64,000 bases of DNA. Source: Polaromonas sp. (GTDB lineage: Bacteria; Pseudomonadota; Gammaproteobacteria; Burkholderiales; Burkholderiaceae_C). The DNA lies in NCBI RefSeq assembly GCF_029945925.1, contig NZ_JAQSDN010000061.1, positions 62,001 to 126,000 on the forward strand, in the 5' to 3' direction. Below, piece after piece: positions 39,929 through 48,808 of the stretch. Within the stretch, counting starts at the first letter, position 1, and each line of letters opens with the position of its first letter. Position numbers and translations under genes: made by a program. The notes below the pieces were generated by a model. It was not told where the DNA came from, searched no databases, and was given only the letters and a program-made list of their open reading frames with translations.

Positions 39929-42417
39929 GAGAGGCTCCTGGCTGCAGTGGTGGGTGTGGGTGGTGTAGCGGGTGTGGAAGAGGGCCGCGCCGCGCTGCGG
40001 GGTGCACGCCCCAGCCGCGCTTCCACGGCCAGCACGTCCACCGTGATTTTCAGCAGGGTATCGGGCGTGACGCTCATGGCGTCGATGCCGAGCTCCACCA
40101 GGTATTGCGCGATCTCGGGATAGTCCGAGGGCGCCTGGCCGCAGATGCCCACGTGGCGGTGGTTGCGGTGCGCGCCTTCTATGGTCTGGCGGATCATCTC
40201 CTTGACACCCGGGTCGCGTTCGTCGAAGTCGAAGGCCACGATGTCCGAGTCGCGGTCCACGCCCAGCACCAGCTGCGTCAGGTCGTTGGAGCCGATGGAG
40301 AAGCCATCGAACAGGCGGGCAAAGGCGTCGATCTGGATCACGTTGTTGGGAATCTCGCACATCACGTAGATCTCCAGGCCATTGACACCGCGCGTCAGAC
40401 CGTGTGTTGCCATGGCCTGCAGCACACGCTCGCCTTCCTCGACACGGCGGCAAAACGGGATCATCAGCTTGACGTTGACCAAGCCCATCTCGCCCCGCAC
40501 GCGTTTCATCGCCGCGCACTCGAGCGCGAAACCCTCGGCATAGGCCGGGTGCGCATAGCGCGAGGCGCCGCGAAAACCGATCATGGGGTTGGCCTCGTCC
40601 GGCTCGAACCAGCGCCCGCCGAGCAGGCTGGCGTATTCGTTGGTCTTGAAGTCGGACATGCGCACGATCACCGGCTTGGGATAGAAGGCCGCGGCGATGG
40701 TCGCCACACCTTCGGACAACTGCCGCACGAAATAGTCGGCCGGCCTGGCATACGAACGCGTGAGGCGGGCGATCTCCTCGCGCACCGCCGCGTCGTCGAT
40801 TTTCTCCGGGTGCACCAGCGCCATCGGGTGCGCGCGTATGTGTTCGGCAACGATGAACTCCATGCGCGCCAGGCCCACGCCGTCATTGGGCAGCAGCGCG
40901 GTCTGGAAGGCCGTGTCGGGGTTGGCGATGTTGACCATCAGGTGTGTCTGCGGCCGCGCCATGCCGGCCACGTCAATGCTGCGTTTCGTGAACGGCAGCA
41001 GGCCGGCGTAGACCCGGCCCTCGCTGCCTTCGGCGCAGGACACCGTGATCTCGTCGCCGGTGCGGATGGCCGTGGTTGCATGGCCGCAGCCGACCACGGC
41101 CGGAATGCCCATCTCTCGCGCCACGATGGCCGCATGGCAGGTGCGTCCGCCGCGGTTGGTCACGACAGCGGACGCGATCTTCAGCACCGTGCCCCAGTCC
41201 GGCATGGTGGTGTCCGCCACCAGCACCTCCCCGGGCTGGAACTGGTTGAGCTCGCTGATGTCGTTGATCACGCGCGCGCGGCCCGTGGTGATTGCGCCGC
41301 CCACGGCGCGGCCGCTGATGCAGAGCTTGCCCCTGGCGTCCAGCCGCCAAGTGTCCACCGTGCCGGGCGGCTTGCGTGAGGCCACGGTTTCGGGCCGGGC
41401 CTGGAGGATGTAGAGCTTGCCGTCGATGCCGTCCCGGGCCCATTCGATGTCCATCGGCATGGCATGCCCGGCCTTGCGGCTGTAGTGGTCCTCGATCCGG
41501 ACGGTGGCGTCGGCCAGTTCCAGCACCTCCTCGTCGCTGATGCAATAACGTGCCTGGTCTTCGGGCGAGGTCGGCAGGTTGTGCGTGGTCTCGCTGCCTT
41601 CGGCCTGCGTGTAGACCATGCGGATTTCCTTGCCGCCGAGCTTGCGCCTGAGCACCGCGCGGTGTCCCTGCTTCAGCGTGGGTTTGAACACATAGAACTC
41701 ATCCGGGTCGACCGTGCCCTGCACCACGTTTTCGCCCAGGCCCCAGGCGCCGGTGATGAACACGACGTCGCGAAAGCCGGTTTCGGTGTCGATCGAAAAG
41801 ATGACGCCGCTGGAGGCGCGATCCGCGCGCACCATCTTCATCACGCCGACCGATTGCAGGACACTGAAATGATCGATGCCGTTTTCAACGCGGTAGGCGA
41901 TGGCGCGGTCATTGAACAGGCTGGCAAAACACCGACGGATCGCTTCGAGCAGGCTGGCCAGGCCGGCCACGTTCAGAAAAGTGTCGTGCTGGCCGGCAAA
42001 GCTGGCGGTGGGCAGGTCTTCGGCGGTGGCTGAACTGCGCACCGCCAGCGTCAACTGCTCACCATAGTCGGACTGCAGGCGCTCATGCGCGGCGGCGATC
42101 TCCGCCACAAGATCGTCCGGCAACACGGCGCCGAGGATGATCTCGCGCGCCCGCCGCGCACGGCGCGCGAGGTCATCGACATCCTGCACGTCCAGGCCGT
42201 CGAGGGCCTCATGCAGGCGCGGCATGGCGCCGGATTGCGCCAGCACATAACGGTAGGCCTGCGCCGTGACGGCAAAACCGTTAGGCACCCGCACGCCCTG
42301 CGCGCCGAGCTCGCGCACCATTTCGCCCAGCGAGGCATTCTTGCCGCCCACCAGGGGAACATCGGCAATGCCCAACTCCGAAAACCAGCGTATGTAAGGT
42401 GTGGTGGTTGTGGTCAT
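39925..42417 (-). CDS. ppsA: Phosphoenolpyruvate synthase
   Basis: An 830-residue enzyme that makes PEP from pyruvate and ATP. N-terminal nucleotide-binding domain (VPLVGGKNASLGEMVREL, then SVGVMKMVRAD), phosphohistidine domain with His428 (GGRTCHAAIVAREMGIPAVVGCG), and the C-terminal barrel with GSNDLTQLVLGVDRDS and GICGQAPSDYPE. About 30 extra Ala/Pro/Thr-rich residues end it, longer than usual. Coupled to the CBS gene. An FNR-box-like site lies 70 bp upstream. Confidence 0.93.
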   Translation of the reverse strand: MTTTTTPYIRWFSELGIADVPLVGGKNASLGEMVRELGAQGVRVPNGFAVTAQAYRYVLAQSGAMPRLHEALDGLDVQDVDDLARRARRAREIILGAVLPDDLVAEIAAAHERLQSDYGEQLTLAVRSSATAEDLPTASFAGQHDTFLNVAGLASLLEAIRRCFASLFNDRAIAYRVENGIDHFSVLQSVGVMKMVRADRASSGVIFSIDTETGFRDVVFITGAWGLGENVVQGTVDPDEFYVFKPTLKQGHRAVLRRKLGGKEIRMVYTQAEGSETTHNLPTSPEDQARYCISDEEVLELADATVRIEDHYSRKAGHAMPMDIEWARDGIDGKLYILQARPETVASRKPPGTVDTWRLDARGKLCISGRAVGGAITTGRARVINDISELNQFQPGEVLVADTTMPDWGTVLKIASAVVTNRGGRTCHAAIVAREMGIPAVVGCGHATTAIRTGDEITVSCAEGSEGRVYAGLLPFTKRSIDVAGMARPQTHLMVNIANPDTAFQTALLPNDGVGLARMEFIVAEHIRAHPMALVHPEKIDDAAVREEIARLTRSYARPADYFVRQLSEGVATIAAAFYPKPVIVRMSDFKTNEYASLLGGRWFEPDEANPMIGFRGASRYAHPAYAEGFALECAAMKRVRGEMGLVNVKLMIPFCRRVEEGERVLQAMATHGLTRGVNGLEIYVMCEIPNNVIQIDAFARLFDGFSIGSNDLTQLVLGVDRDSDIVAFDFDERDPGVKEMIRQTIEGAHRNHRHVGICGQAPSDYPEIAQYLVELGIDAMSVTPDTLLKITVDVLAVEARLGRAPRSAARPSSTPATPPTPTTAARSLS

Positions 42418-42487
42418 ATTCCGGGCGCGCGCGCCGTCTCCTGTGCCTGTCTTGTGCATACGGTAGACGCCGGTCGCCGCTACCGCC

Positions 42488-42501
42488 TTGCGCCAGATCA
42501 A
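42488..42501. promoter_or_regulatory. FNR-box-like site before ppsA
   Basis: TTGCGCCAGATCAA matches the FNR consensus TTGAT-N4-ATCAA at 8 of 10 specific positions. It lies 70 bp upstream of the ppsA start and overlaps the last bases of the PfkB gene, a suitable place for activation. Confidence 0.4.
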
Positions 42502-43448
42502 GCGCCGGCCGGTGTGACGATCACTTCCCTGGCAAGGCGTTCGACATCGGCCGGCTGGCACAGCGCGGTTCCTGCAGACAACAGCGCGGCCGCGGCGGAC
42601 CCCATGGCGTAACGAAAGGCCTGCGCCAGATCGGTCTGCCGGCTCAGTGCCCAGACCAGCCCGCCGACAAAACTGTCGCCCGCGCCTATGGTGCTGGCCA
42701 CGTTGACCGGCACGGCGCTGGCCCGCAGTGCCTGGTCTGCCGTGACGAGCAGGGCGCCGTCCTCGCCGAGCGACAGCGCCACGATCTGCACCTGCCCGGC
42801 CTCGATGATGGTCCGGGCCGCGGCCAGCCGCTGCGTGTCGGTCTCCAGCGGCAGGCCGGTGAGCTCGCGCAATTCCCGCAGGCTGGGCTTGATCAGGTAC
42901 ACGCCTTCAGCGAGCGCCGCTGCGAGCGCCGGCCCCGAGCTGTCCAGCACCACGCGGCTGCCGCGCGTACGCGCCAGCCGCGTGAGCTGCGCATAGAAGT
43001 CAGCCGGCACGCCGGGTGGCAGGCTGCCGCTGGCCACCAGCCAGGACGGCGGCGGCGCCAGGGCGCTGAAAAAATCGAGGCAGGCCTGCCACTCGGTCGC
43101 GCTCAGGGCAGGGCCGGGCAGGACAAAACGAAAGTCCTGCCCGCTGGCCGTTTCGTGGACATGAAAACTCTCGCGCGTCTCGCCTGCAATGGCCAGGCAC
43201 TGGCTGGACACCTGCTCCTGGTCCAGCAACTGGCGCAGCCTTTGCCCGTTCATGCCGCCGGCCGGGTACAGCGCCAGGCAGTTGCTGCCGAGTCGCTGCA
43301 ACACGCGGGCCACGTTGATGCCGCCACCGCCGGGATGGTATTGCGCGGCGGCGCAGCGCAGCTTGTGCGTGTCCGTGACCTTGTCCGTGGACGTTGACAC
43401 GTCCAGGGCGGGGTTCATGGTGAGGGTCAGAATGTCAGTGGTGCGCAT
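42498..43448 (-). CDS. PfkB-type sugar kinase (1-phosphofructokinase / 6-phosphofructokinase 2 like)
   Basis: A 316-residue ribokinase-fold kinase: TMNPALDVSTSTDKV and QYHPGGGGINVARVLQRLG open it like FruK/PfkB proteins, VLDSSGPALAAAL and NVASTIGAGDSFVGGLV (with the anion hole and catalytic Asp) close it. It should phosphorylate a sugar phosphate; fructose-6-P or fructose-1-P are likely. It precedes ppsA by 80 bp on the same strand. Confidence 0.85.
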   Translation of the reverse strand: MRTTDILTLTMNPALDVSTSTDKVTDTHKLRCAAAQYHPGGGGINVARVLQRLGSNCLALYPAGGMNGQRLRQLLDQEQVSSQCLAIAGETRESFHVHETASGQDFRFVLPGPALSATEWQACLDFFSALAPPPSWLVASGSLPPGVPADFYAQLTRLARTRGSRVVLDSSGPALAAALAEGVYLIKPSLRELRELTGLPLETDTQRLAAARTIIEAGQVQIVALSLGEDGALLVTADQALRASAVPVNVASTIGAGDSFVGGLVWALSRQTDLAQAFRYAMGSAAAALLSAGTALCQPADVERLAREVIVTPAGA

Positions 43449-43492
43449 CGCCGCAACTGTACTCCGGCCGTGCCATGCCCCCGCAGCCGGCG

Positions 43493-46400
43493 TCAGGCCC
43501 GCAACTGCTGCGCCATCAACACCGCCACGTGTATGGCTTCGCGCTGCGCGCCATCGCGGATCTGGTGCCGGCAACTGGTGCCGTCGGCCACCACGATGGC
43601 ATCGGGCTGCCGGCGCACGGCGGGCAGCAGGCTCAGTTCGGCCATCTGCATGGACACCTCGTAATGGTTGCTTTCGTAGCCGAAGCTGCCGGCCATGCCG
43701 CAGCAACTGGACTCGATCAGCTCGGGCTTCGCGCCGGGGATCAGCCTGAGCACATCGATGATGGGGCTGACCGCACCAAACGCCTTCTGGTGGCAGTGGC
43801 CATGCAGCAGGATGGCCTGCTCCACCGGCTGCAGTCTGGCTTTGAGCTGGTCGAGCTTGCCGGCTGCGGCCTCGCGCGCCAGAAATTCTTCAAACAGCAG
43901 GGCCTGGTCACTGATGGTTTGAGCCGCTTCACCCAGGCCCATCACCAGCATCTCGTCGCGCATCGTCAGCAGGCAGGACGGTTCCAGCCCGACGATGGCG
44001 ATGCCGCGCTCGGCAAAGGGCAGCAACGCGGCAACCAGCTCCCTGGCCTTGGCCTTCGCTTCATCGACCATGCCGCTGGCCAGGTAGGTCCGGCCGCAGC
44101 ACAGGTGTTTTCCATCTGCTACATTTTTGATAGCTACATGCGCCGTGTATCCGGCGGCTTGCAGTACTTTTAATGCTGAAGCCGCATTGTCCGACTCGAA
44201 GTGGCCATTGAAGGTGTCGACAAACAGCACCACGGGCCTGCTGGCGGCCAGCACCTCCTCGCGCGTGGCGCTCACCGGGGGACGGTTGAAAAAGGTGTGC
44301 CTTTTCCATTGCGGCAAGCTGCGTTTTGCCGAAAAACCGGTGAACTTCTCGCTGAGCGCAGCCAGGCCGGGGATTTTGTCGCGCAGGTTCAGCAGCGGCG
44401 CCAGGCGGCTGGCCCAGTGCGCGTAGTCGGGCAGGTACGCGACCAGCTTGTCTTTCAGCGTGTAGCCATGCTTTGCCTTGTAGTGGTGCAAAAACTCCAC
44501 TTTCATTTTGGCCATGTCCACGCCGGTCGGGCAGTCGCGCTTGCAGCCCTTGCAGCCGACGCAGAGGTCGAGCGCGTCGCGCACGGCTTCGAGCGCGCCC
44601 TCACCCCAGCCCTCTCCCAGAGGGAGAGGGGGAGATTCGGACCGACTCCCTCTCCCTTTGGGAGAGGGTTGGGGTGAGGGTTCCCCTGCACGAGGTGCCT
44701 CCAACTGCCCCGACAGTGCCAGGCGCAAGGTGTTGGCGCGGCCGCGTGTCAGGTGTTGCTCGTCGCGCGTGACGCGGTAGCTGGGGCACATGGTGCCAGC
44801 GTCAAACTTGCGGCAGTGGCCGTTGTTGTTGCACATCTCCACGGCCTTGGCCAGGCCCTGGGCCGGGTCGCCGCCGCTGCCCGGTGCGCTGGTCAGCTCG
44901 GTGACCGGGTCGTTCTGCACGTCCCAGGCGCGCCAGTCGAGCGCGGTCTGGATCGGGATGACCTTGTAGCCCGGTGCGAAACGCATCAGCCGCGTGTCGT
45001 CCATCTTGGGAGGGTTGATCATGCGGCCCGGGCTCAGCAGGTTGATCGGGTCCATGGCCTGCTTGATGGCCGCAAACGCTTCGTTGATCTGCGGGCCGAA
45101 CTGCCACTGGATCCACTCGCCGCGGCACAGTCCGTCGCCGTGTTCGCCACTGTAGGCACCTTTGAACTTGCGTACCAGCTCGGACGCTTCCTCGGCAATC
45201 GCGCGCATCTTGGGCGCGCCCTCGCGCCGCATGTCCAGAATGGGCCGCACATGCAGCGTGCCGACCGAGGCGTGGGCATACCAGGTGCCCTTGCTTCCGT
45301 ATTTGCGGAAGACCTCGGTCAATGCGTCGGTGTATTCGGCCAAGTGCTCCAGCGGCACGGCGCAGTCCTCGATAAAACTCACCGGCTTGCCGTCACCCTT
45401 GAGGCTCATCATGATGTTGAGCCCGGCCTTGCGCACCTCCCACAGGTTTTTCTGCGGGGCGTCGTCCACCATCTCGACGACCGAGTCGGGCAGCAGCAGA
45501 TCGCCCATCAGTTCGCCCAGGCGCTTCAGGTGGGGCAGCAGGTCGGCTTTGCTCGCGCCCGAAAATTCGACCAGCAAAATGGCGGCAGGCTGGCCGATCA
45601 GCGCGCTGCGTATGGTGGGCGCGAAGGCCGGGTTCTGCAGCGACAGGTCAATCATGGTGCGGTCCACCAGCTCGACGGCTGTCAGGCTGCCGTTGCCGAG
45701 TTTGACGATGTGCTGCGCGGCATCCATGGCCCGGTAAAAGGTCGGGAAGTTCACCACGCCCAGCACCTTGGCCCTGGGCAGTTCGCTGAGCTGCAGCGTC
45801 AGTGATTTGGTCAGGGCCAGCGTGCCCTCGCTGCCGATCAGCAGGTGCGCCAGGTTGACCGAGCCGTCGCTCGTGTAGGGGCGCTCGCTCTGCGGGTCGA
45901 AGATGTCCAGGTTGTAGCCGCCCACGCGGCGCATGACCTTGGGCCACATCCGGTTGATGGCCGGGTGCAGCTCCTCGGCCAGCGAGCGAACGTGGTTACC
46001 CAGTTCACGTGCCTTGCCGCTGCTGGCAGCGTAGGGCCCCAGCTGCAGCAACTGGCTGTCCGAAGTCCAGGCCTGCGCGCCCAGCACGTTGTGCACCATG
46101 TTGCCGTAGGCAATGCTGCGGCTGCCGCAGGAGTTGTTGCCGGCCATGCCGCCCAGCGTCGCCTGCGCGCTGGTGGAGACGTCGACCGGGTACCAGAGGC
46201 CGTGCTTTTTCAGCGCGGCGTTCAGGTGGTCCAGCACGATGCCGGGCTCGACCTCGGCGGTCCGCTTGTCCACATCCACATCGATGATGTTGCGTATGTG
46301 TTTCGCATGGTCGATGACCAGCCCGGCGCCCACGGTCTGGCCACACTGGCTGGTGCCGCCGCCGCGCGGAACTATGGGCACGCCCATGTCGCGGCAGATG

Positions 46401-46645
46401 TCGAGCGCGGTTTTGATGTCAGGCGCGCTGCGCGGCACAAAAACACCGACCGGCATCACCTGGTAAATCGATGCGTCGGTAGCGTAGCGGCCGCGGTCTG
46501 CGGCGGAAAAAAGCACCTCGCCACGGGTTTCACTGGCAAGCCGGGCGGCCAGCCGGCCGGCCACTTCGTTACTGATCCGGGCGACGTTGTCGTAGGCGTG
46601 GGCTGCAGTGTCCTGCGTGATTTTCAGGGGCGGAGGGGCGTTCAT
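43493..46645 (-). CDS. FAD/iron-sulfur D-2-hydroxyacid dehydrogenase (YdiJ-like)
   Basis: A 1050-residue fusion of a GlcD-like FAD domain (PRGGGTSQCGQTVGAGLVID, then GSEGTLALTKSLTLQ) and a GlcF-like part with a ferredoxin cluster (CVGCKGCKRDCPTG) and CCG domains (CCGRTYLASGM, CCGMAGSFGYE). E. coli YdiJ, of the same design, oxidises D-2-hydroxyglutarate and has about 1018 residues; the excess here is explained by repeat-encoded residues 656-683 (SPQPSPKGRG, PPLPLGEGWGEG). A second repeat codes residues 824-843. D-lactate or 2-hydroxyglutarate is the likely substrate. Confidence 0.85.
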   Translation of the reverse strand: MNAPPPLKITQDTAAHAYDNVARISNEVAGRLAARLASETRGEVLFSAADRGRYATDASIYQVMPVGVFVPRSAPDIKTALDICRDMGVPIVPRGGGTSQCGQTVGAGLVIDHAKHIRNIIDVDVDKRTAEVEPGIVLDHLNAALKKHGLWYPVDVSTSAQATLGGMAGNNSCGSRSIAYGNMVHNVLGAQAWTSDSQLLQLGPYAASSGKARELGNHVRSLAEELHPAINRMWPKVMRRVGGYNLDIFDPQSERPYTSDGSVNLAHLLIGSEGTLALTKSLTLQLSELPRAKVLGVVNFPTFYRAMDAAQHIVKLGNGSLTAVELVDRTMIDLSLQNPAFAPTIRSALIGQPAAILLVEFSGASKADLLPHLKRLGELMGDLLLPDSVVEMVDDAPQKNLWEVRKAGLNIMMSLKGDGKPVSFIEDCAVPLEHLAEYTDALTEVFRKYGSKGTWYAHASVGTLHVRPILDMRREGAPKMRAIAEEASELVRKFKGAYSGEHGDGLCRGEWIQWQFGPQINEAFAAIKQAMDPINLLSPGRMINPPKMDDTRLMRFAPGYKVIPIQTALDWRAWDVQNDPVTELTSAPGSGGDPAQGLAKAVEMCNNNGHCRKFDAGTMCPSYRVTRDEQHLTRGRANTLRLALSGQLEAPRAGEPSPQPSPKGRGSRSESPPLPLGEGWGEGALEAVRDALDLCVGCKGCKRDCPTGVDMAKMKVEFLHHYKAKHGYTLKDKLVAYLPDYAHWASRLAPLLNLRDKIPGLAALSEKFTGFSAKRSLPQWKRHTFFNRPPVSATREEVLAASRPVVLFVDTFNGHFESDNAASALKVLQAAGYTAHVAIKNVADGKHLCCGRTYLASGMVDEAKAKARELVAALLPFAERGIAIVGLEPSCLLTMRDEMLVMGLGEAAQTISDQALLFEEFLAREAAAGKLDQLKARLQPVEQAILLHGHCHQKAFGAVSPIIDVLRLIPGAKPELIESSCCGMAGSFGYESNHYEVSMQMAELSLLPAVRRQPDAIVVADGTSCRHQIRDGAQREAIHVAVLMAQQLRA
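44118..44174 (+). repeat. 57-bp dispersed repeat, copy 6 (inside the YdiJ-like gene)
   Basis: GCTACATTTTTGATAGCTAC, ATGCGCCGTG, then GGCTTGCAGTACTTTTAAT. It is read on the opposite strand as residues 824-843 (AGYTAHVAIKNVADGK) just before the CCG motif. Confidence 0.7.
44598..44680. repeat. Inverted pair of GGGAGAGGG hairpins inside the YdiJ-like gene
   Basis: Left arm CCCTCACCCCAGCCCTCTCC, right arm with GGGAGAGGGTTGGGGTGAGG, about 20 bp apart; the pair can fold into one long stem. It is translated without a frame break between the FAD and FeS halves. Confidence 0.9.
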
Positions 46646-46667
46646 GGGGCGTTCATGGGGCGTTCAT
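46643..46667 (-). promoter_or_regulatory. Triple 11-bp repeat making chained ATGA start sites
   Basis: On the reverse strand ATGAACGCCCC occurs twice and a third ATGAACGCCC follows. The first ATG overlaps the GntR stop (ATGA), reads four codons and stops at TGA overlapping the second ATG, which does the same into the third; the third is the YdiJ-like start. Two mini-frames M-N-A-P thus lie between gntR and the dehydrogenase. Confidence 0.7.
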
Positions 46668-47359
46668 GCCTTGGCAGGTGTCTGGCGTGCCGATTGGGCC
46701 GCGCGCAATTGTTCGATGACCACGCTGAGCTTGTTGCCCAGGTGGCTGGCCAGCACGGCGCGCATGGCGACCGGGTCGCGTGCACTGAGCGCTTCAATCA
46801 TCATTTCATGTTCTTTCACGGCGGCGCGCCATTTGTCGCCGTCCTGGTTGGAGCGAAAGCGCAGGGCCTGCAGGCGCGCATTGACCTGCTGGTAGGTGGC
46901 CGTGAGCACCGGGTTTTTGGCCGCGGCATTGATGGCCGCGTGGATGGCGGCATTGAGCCGGTAATAGGCGGGCAGGTCGCGGCGGGTGTACGCGGCCAGC
47001 ATCTCGTAATGCATGGCCTTGATCTCGGCCAGCTCGGCATCGGTGATGCGCTTGGCCGCCAGCTCGCCCGACTGTGCTTCCAGGCCGGCCATGACTTCAA
47101 AGGTGTGGAGCACATCGTCTTCGGTCAATTCCACCGCAATCGCGCCGCGATTGGGCAGCAGCTCCACCAGGCCCTCGGCGGCCAGCATCTTGATGGCTTC
47201 CCGCAGCGGCGTGCGTGACACGTTAAGCACTTCCGCGAGCTCGCGCTCATTGAGCTTGGCGCCCGGTGCGATGCGGTTTTCGACCAGCATCTGGCGCAGG
47301 CGGTGCGCCACCTGCTCATGCAGGGCGGCACGCGGGATGGCAAAAATTTCAGCAGTCAT
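46664..47359 (-). CDS. GntR-family regulator, FadR branch
   Basis: A 231-residue protein: winged helix at residues 10-75 (LHEQVAHRLRQMLVENRIAPG, ELAEVLNVSRTPLREAIKMLAAEGLVEL) and an all-helical FCD ligand domain. FCD regulators sense organic acids such as lactate, glycolate or gluconate. It lies head-to-head with the aminotransferase gene with twin operators between and upstream of the YdiJ-like gene, so it probably controls all three. Confidence 0.87.
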   Translation of the reverse strand: MTAEIFAIPRAALHEQVAHRLRQMLVENRIAPGAKLNERELAEVLNVSRTPLREAIKMLAAEGLVELLPNRGAIAVELTEDDVLHTFEVMAGLEAQSGELAAKRITDAELAEIKAMHYEMLAAYTRRDLPAYYRLNAAIHAAINAAAKNPVLTATYQQVNARLQALRFRSNQDGDKWRAAVKEHEMMIEALSARDPVAMRAVLASHLGNKLSVVIEQLRAAQSARQTPAKA

Positions 47360-47365
47360 GGGTAA

Positions 47366-47394
47366 ATTTTGTATGCAAAAAGAAGGCGTGTCAA
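47366..47394 (-). promoter_or_regulatory. gntR promoter
   Basis: On the reverse strand TTGACA (47389-47394) and CAAAAT (47366-47371) are 17 bp apart, a strong sigma-70 pattern. The proximal TTTTGTATGCAAAA operator covers the -10 box, so autorepression is likely. Confidence 0.65.
47367..47380. promoter_or_regulatory. GntR operator, proximal copy
   Basis: TTTTGTATGCAAAA, a near-palindrome, is repeated exactly at 47430-47443. Centres are 63 bp apart, six helical turns. Confidence 0.7.
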
Positions 47395-47429
47395 ATTGAA
47401 ATATAGGGATAAAGCGGTTGACAAATGAA

Positions 47430-47443
47430 TTTTGTATGCAAAA
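47430..47443. promoter_or_regulatory. GntR operator, distal copy
   Basis: Second identical TTTTGTATGCAAAA, 30 bp before the aminotransferase start and 6 bp after a TTGACA (47418-47423) that may be its -35 box. Confidence 0.7.
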
Positions 47444-47473
47444 AATGGTGGTTATTCATGGAGCCCCCGAAAT

Positions 47474-48694
47474 ATGTTGACGCTTGACTTCCATCCCACC
47501 GGCCGCCACTTCCTGCAAATCCCCGGGCCTTCGCCCGTGCCGGACCGCATTTTGCGCGCCATGAGCCTGCCCACCATCGACCACCGCGGCCCCGAGTTCG
47601 GCGCGCTGGGCCTGAAGGTGCTGGCAGATATCCGGAAAATCTTCCAGACCAAACAGCCGGTCATCATTTATCCGGCCTCGGGCACGGGCGCCTGGGAAGC
47701 AGCCCTGGTCAACACGCTGAGCGCCGGCGACCACGTGCTGATGTACGAAACCGGCCACTTTGCCGCCCTGTGGCAAAAGCTGGCCACGCGCATCGGCCTG
47801 AAAACCGAGGTGATGACCGACCCCGGCGCCGAAGTCTGGCGCCACGGCGTGCGCGCCGACCTGATCGAAGAGCGGCTCAAGGCTGACACCCAGCACAGCA
47901 TCAAGGCCGTGTGTGTGGTGCACAACGAAACCTCCACCGGCGTGACCAGCAACATCGCCGCCGTGCGCAAGGCGATTGATGCCGCCAGACACCCGGCGCT
48001 GCTGCTGGTGGACACCATTTCCGGCCTGGCCTCGGCCGAGTACAAACACGACGAGTGGGGCGTGGACGTCAGCATCAGTGGTTCGCAGAAGGGCCTGATG
48101 CTGCCACCCGGCATCAGCTTCAACGCTGTATCAAGCAAGGCGCTGGAGGCCAGCAAGACCGCCAAACTGTCCAAGGCTTTCTGGGCCTGGGACGAGATCA
48201 TCGAGATGAACAAGACCGGCTACTGGCCGTCCACGCCCAACACCAACCTGCTTTACGGCCTCAACGAAGCCTGCGACATGTTGCTCGAGCACGGCCTGGA
48301 CGTGGTGTTTGCGCGGCATCAGCGCTGGGCCGAAGGCGTGCGTGCCGCGGTCAGGGCCTGGGGCCTGCAGATCCAGTGCGCCGATGCATCGGTGTATTCG
48401 CCCATCCTGACCGGCGTGATGACGCCCGAAGGCGTGGACGCCGACGCCGTGCGCAAGATCATTTACGAACGTTTCGACTGCTCGCTGGGCACCGGCCTGG
48501 GCAAGGTCAAGGGCAAGATGTTCCGCATTGGCCACCTCGGCGACTGCAACGACCTGACGCTGATGGCCGCACTGTCGGGCTGCGAGATGGGCCTCAAGCT
48601 CGCCGGCGTCAAGCTGGCCGGCTCGGGGGTGCAGGCCGCGATGGACCATTTTTCCAGCCATGCCGCCGTCGTGCCGCTGCGCAAGGCGGCCTGA
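47474..48694 (+). CDS. Serine-glyoxylate / alanine-glyoxylate-type aminotransferase
   Basis: A 406-residue class V PLP enzyme. IPGPSPVPDRILRAM is the family start, IYPASGTGAWEAAL the PLP-phosphate loop, VVHNETSTGV and VDTISGLAS follow, and Lys206 (SGSQKGLMLPPG) holds PLP. The length and SWNPR-like N-terminus match serine-glyoxylate transaminases of the serine cycle or purine/glyoxylate relatives. Divergent from gntR and preceding a Bug gene, it probably handles glyoxylate or a related oxoacid. Confidence 0.86.
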   Translation: MLTLDFHPTGRHFLQIPGPSPVPDRILRAMSLPTIDHRGPEFGALGLKVLADIRKIFQTKQPVIIYPASGTGAWEAALVNTLSAGDHVLMYETGHFAALWQKLATRIGLKTEVMTDPGAEVWRHGVRADLIEERLKADTQHSIKAVCVVHNETSTGVTSNIAAVRKAIDAARHPALLLVDTISGLASAEYKHDEWGVDVSISGSQKGLMLPPGISFNAVSSKALEASKTAKLSKAFWAWDEIIEMNKTGYWPSTPNTNLLYGLNEACDMLLEHGLDVVFARHQRWAEGVRAAVRAWGLQIQCADASVYSPILTGVMTPEGVDADAVRKIIYERFDCSLGTGLGKVKGKMFRIGHLGDCNDLTLMAALSGCEMGLKLAGVKLAGSGVQAAMDHFSSHAAVVPLRKAA

Positions 48695-48808
48695 CAGCCG
48701 CCGATCGCTGTTTCCCTTTCCTGCTGTCCCTTGCTTTTCCTTCCTTTTCTGCTTTCCCGCGCATCCGCTTCCTTCTGACGATTTCAAAAACACCACTGGA
48801 GACAAACC

